DNA of 64,000 bases from CAKMZU01 sp965248335 (lineage in GTDB: Bacteria > Pseudomonadota > Gammaproteobacteria > Pseudomonadales > DT-91). The DNA is taken from assembly GCA_965248335.1 (NCBI GenBank), contig CBDFIY010000003.1, forward strand, positions 806,001 to 870,000, written 5' to 3'. The position numbers were made by a program, and so were the translations under genes. Under the pieces are notes generated by a model. That model did no database searches, was not told where the DNA came from, and saw only the letters and a program-made list of their open reading frames with translations. Shown piece after piece: positions 62,701-64,000 of the stretch; within the stretch, counting starts at the first letter, position 1; each line of letters begins with the position of its first letter.

Positions 62701-63997
62701 TGATATGGGGCTGGGAAAAACATTGCAGGCGCTGGCGTTGATTTTATCGAGAGCGGCTAATGGGCCAACGCTTGTACTCGCGCCAACCTCCGTTTGCTTT
62801 AACTGGGGTGAGGAAGCTTTGCGTTTTGCGCCGACGCTTAATGTCAAACATTTTGGTCGTGGCGACCGAAAGAAAATGCTTGAGAGTGCAGCGCCTTTTG
62901 ATTTGTTTATCTGTAGCTATGGACTATTACAAACCGAAGATGAACGTTTAAAGGAAACCCATTGGCATACGCTTATCGCTGATGAAGCGCAAGCGATTAA
63001 AAATCCACAAACAAAACGTTCCAAGGCTGCCATGGCGCTCAATGCCGATTTCAGAATGGTTGCTACGGGCACGCCTATAGAAAACCATCTCGGTGAGTTA
63101 TGGAATCTTTTTCATTTTATCAACCCGGGCTTGTTAGGATCGTTAGATACGTTTAATCAACGTTTTGCGTCAGCTATTGAGAACGATCAAAATCATCAGG
63201 TTCGCTTGCAACTCAAGCAGCTTATTCAGCCTTTTATTTTACGTCGCCTCAAGTCTGACGTGCTAACGGAATTACCCGCACGGACTGAGGTCACCTTGCA
63301 TGTTGAGCAAAGCCCAGAAGAAAAATCTTTCTATGAAGCGTTGCGTCGTAATGCACTCAAAAACATTACTGAGTCTAAAAGTGAAAAGCCGGGCCAGCAA
63401 CGTATTAAAATGTTGGCAGAAATCATGCGCTTGCGCCGAGCCTGTTGTCATCCACAGCTCGTCATGCCGAGCAGTGAGATTAGTAGTGCTAAATTGGCTG
63501 TTTTTGGTGAAACACTTGATGAGCTACTGGAAAACAAACACAAAGCATTAGTTTTTAGCCAATTTGTTGGCCATTTAAGCATATTACGAAACTATCTCGA
63601 TACGCGCGGAATTACCTATCAATACCTTGATGGTAGTACGCCAGAAAAGAAACGACAAAAAGCTGTTAACGCCTTTCAGTCCGGTGAAGGTGATGTATTC
63701 CTCATCAGTTTAAAGGCTGGGGGTTCTGGCCTTAATCTTACGGCGGCCGATTACGTGATTCATATGGATCCCTGGTGGAACCCTGCAGTAGAAGACCAAG
63801 CTTCTGATCGCGCACATCGCATGGGGCAAAAACGGCCCGTCACCATTTATCGATTAGTGACCAACGAAACCATTGAGGCAAAAATTGTGGCGATGCATGG
63901 GGAAAAACGCGACTTGGCCTCTAACCTGCTGGAAGGTACTGAGATGAGCGGAAAAATCTCGCTGGAAGATATGGTGAACCTTATTAAGGATATTTAG
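59798..63997 (+). CDS. Large SNF2-family ATPase with long N-terminal region
   Basis: 1399 residues, complete. Residues about 935-1150 are the SNF2 N-terminal helicase lobe: LRSYQVEGYVWLSRL (Q-like), LADDMGLGKTLQ (Walker A, near 966-977), DEAQAIKNP (box II, near 1062) and VATGTPIENHLGELW. The second lobe has VFSQFVGHLSIL, YLDGSTPEKKRQK and DPWWNPAVEDQASDRAHRMGQ (near 1320-1340). The first about 930 residues begin with a winged-helix-like stretch and otherwise show only helical and beta-rich segments I cannot assign. SNF2 proteins move along duplex DNA using ATP; bacterial ones work with RNA polymerase or in phage defence. No methylase, nuclease or other defence partner is seen upstream; downstream lies outside the window. 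Confidence 0.9.
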   Translation: MNKFKSLPKEFDLLAADEKKILYVLSVIYQPVEITQLNKIFSALSWVHEKGGARLTFAKPQREALIKTGLLKSRRNKFHCAPEVVEYISQTYGNKTLFKEVAEASKKEMPIGQLSYYSDHELILRQFREWLYLDNEERVWQSLSIENPVMPADFDDINQLNDILLPINFSWLRERGLSVQIQALIPLINHHLLTLKSVQALVDRLQEQRAEGYFADTSFTYALIKHQLLTGKSFDLGLLSDDYTDEAYILRGWNSFLQHDNEIAIGYFTEAFAAKRKTTRKRAITLTGFGSIFYSLALLKSGTTEHLSALRTHCKYVNKIDDEPESLYIHSLISYYLTLQSARKPESTIMGWGRENLDGGDTYLVLIFVATLKWQGESVPASLTDLLSKVAHEAQKNGFLWYANEAATLLKALDKSKKNKLFPNCEKIANKASKGEYPPILCNLVKTIAPWERALSALELLAPNSAAGTTGTVPSEARLIWWIEPQGRGHYTLVPREQKRNKNGTWSKGRAVALKRLRDETAQIDYLTDDDKKISDTIRKEVDYGYFARTSYSLPDKQSFLAAIGHPHIYWPNDYSQAVSISQTEPELHLQKTDKALLIELTPQPREAGSDNQGGISIQKYNQYEIHLTVFTPQHHTISGILGREGLTVPLDAEKKVLQSLSSIAPLLTIHSDIAGLETGAEAVEPNNRLQLHLQPLKQGLKISCYSQPFMGGGPLFVPGEGRATAFAEIEGIKYQTTRVLDDEKKQFQKLTEQCPSLMDASLIESSSGLLEQGNEWQLEEPEQALPVLQELQEQQARTDNIDIHWPKGSPIKLRNAKGTEQMQVSIRKQRDWFAIDGALDIGDGDVLSLQNLMELMQQSPGRFVRLKDGDFLALTEDLQKRLNSMAKLTDKGRFHPLASPVLDDITADMQVAGSKPWQQQQTRLEEAYQLAPVVPSTLQAELRSYQVEGYVWLSRLAHWGAGACLADDMGLGKTLQALALILSRAANGPTLVLAPTSVCFNWGEEALRFAPTLNVKHFGRGDRKKMLESAAPFDLFICSYGLLQTEDERLKETHWHTLIADEAQAIKNPQTKRSKAAMALNADFRMVATGTPIENHLGELWNLFHFINPGLLGSLDTFNQRFASAIENDQNHQVRLQLKQLIQPFILRRLKSDVLTELPARTEVTLHVEQSPEEKSFYEALRRNALKNITESKSEKPGQQRIKMLAEIMRLRRACCHPQLVMPSSEISSAKLAVFGETLDELLENKHKALVFSQFVGHLSILRNYLDTRGITYQYLDGSTPEKKRQKAVNAFQSGEGDVFLISLKAGGSGLNLTAADYVIHMDPWWNPAVEDQASDRAHRMGQKRPVTIYRLVTNETIEAKIVAMHGEKRDLASNLLEGTEMSGKISLEDMVNLIKDI

Positions 63998-64000
63998 TTC

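Overview
The window looks like chromosomal DNA of a gammaproteobacterium of moderate-to-low GC. The evidence is the order and family type of the housekeeping genes: dapE, dapD (long form), a YffB/ArsC-like gene, dapC, glnD and map on the minus strand, then rpsB-tsf-pyrH-frr-uppS-cdsA-dxr-rseP-bamA-skp-lpxD-fabZ-lpxB-rnhB-dnaE-accA-tilS on the plus strand. I cannot name a genus. Insertion sequences, MITE-like repeats, several broken genes and lineage-specific secreted proteins wedged between conserved genes suggest a genome with active mobile DNA and ongoing gene loss, possibly host-associated (inference).

Region by region. 1-4.9 kb: a start-less alkaline-phosphatase-superfamily phosphodiesterase running off the left edge, a secreted collagen-like protein, a SulP anion transporter and a broken guanidino-modifying-enzyme-like gene. 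4.9-12.9 kb: a small secreted protein, the lysine/diaminopimelate genes, glnD and map. 12.9-14.5 kb: four tandem small secreted proteins. 14.5-33.3 kb: the translation, isoprenoid, outer-membrane and lipid A cluster. Its pyrH-frr gap holds a decayed secreted-protein gene, and lpxA is missing between fabZ and lpxB, where a 126-bp palindromic repeat sits. 33.3-41.3 kb: a large secreted RHS/YD-repeat protein inserted between dnaE and accA, then a small secreted protein and tilS. 41.3-42.0 kb: five tRNAs, Val-Asp-Val-Asp-Asp. 42.0-44.8 kb: two paralogous His/Pro-rich secreted proteins and a third secreted protein with internal repeats.

44.9-59.1 kb: a hydroxamate siderophore locus. A probable minus-strand operon runs TonB-dependent receptor, PLP decarboxylase, N-monooxygenase, MFS exporter, acyltransferase-NIS synthetase fusion, heparan-glucosaminide-acetyltransferase-like membrane protein. 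Facing the other way are a small membrane protein and a PepSY-type membrane protein. A Fur-box-like site lies in the divergent promoter region. Two unrelated insertion sequences break this system at two places. An IS1595-type element (1021 bp, 8-bp target duplication) splits the receptor, and an ISAzo13-type element (1315 bp, 3-bp duplication) splits the synthetase. Removing each element plus one duplication copy restores an open frame in both genes, so the pathway was recently intact and is now probably non-functional for both synthesis and uptake in this strain.

59.1-64.0 kb: a repeat-rich intergenic stretch (the 126-bp palindrome inside a second palindromic repeat, then a 136-bp MITE with 20-bp terminal inverted repeats) followed by a complete 1399-residue SNF2-family ATPase with a long, unrecognised N-terminal region.
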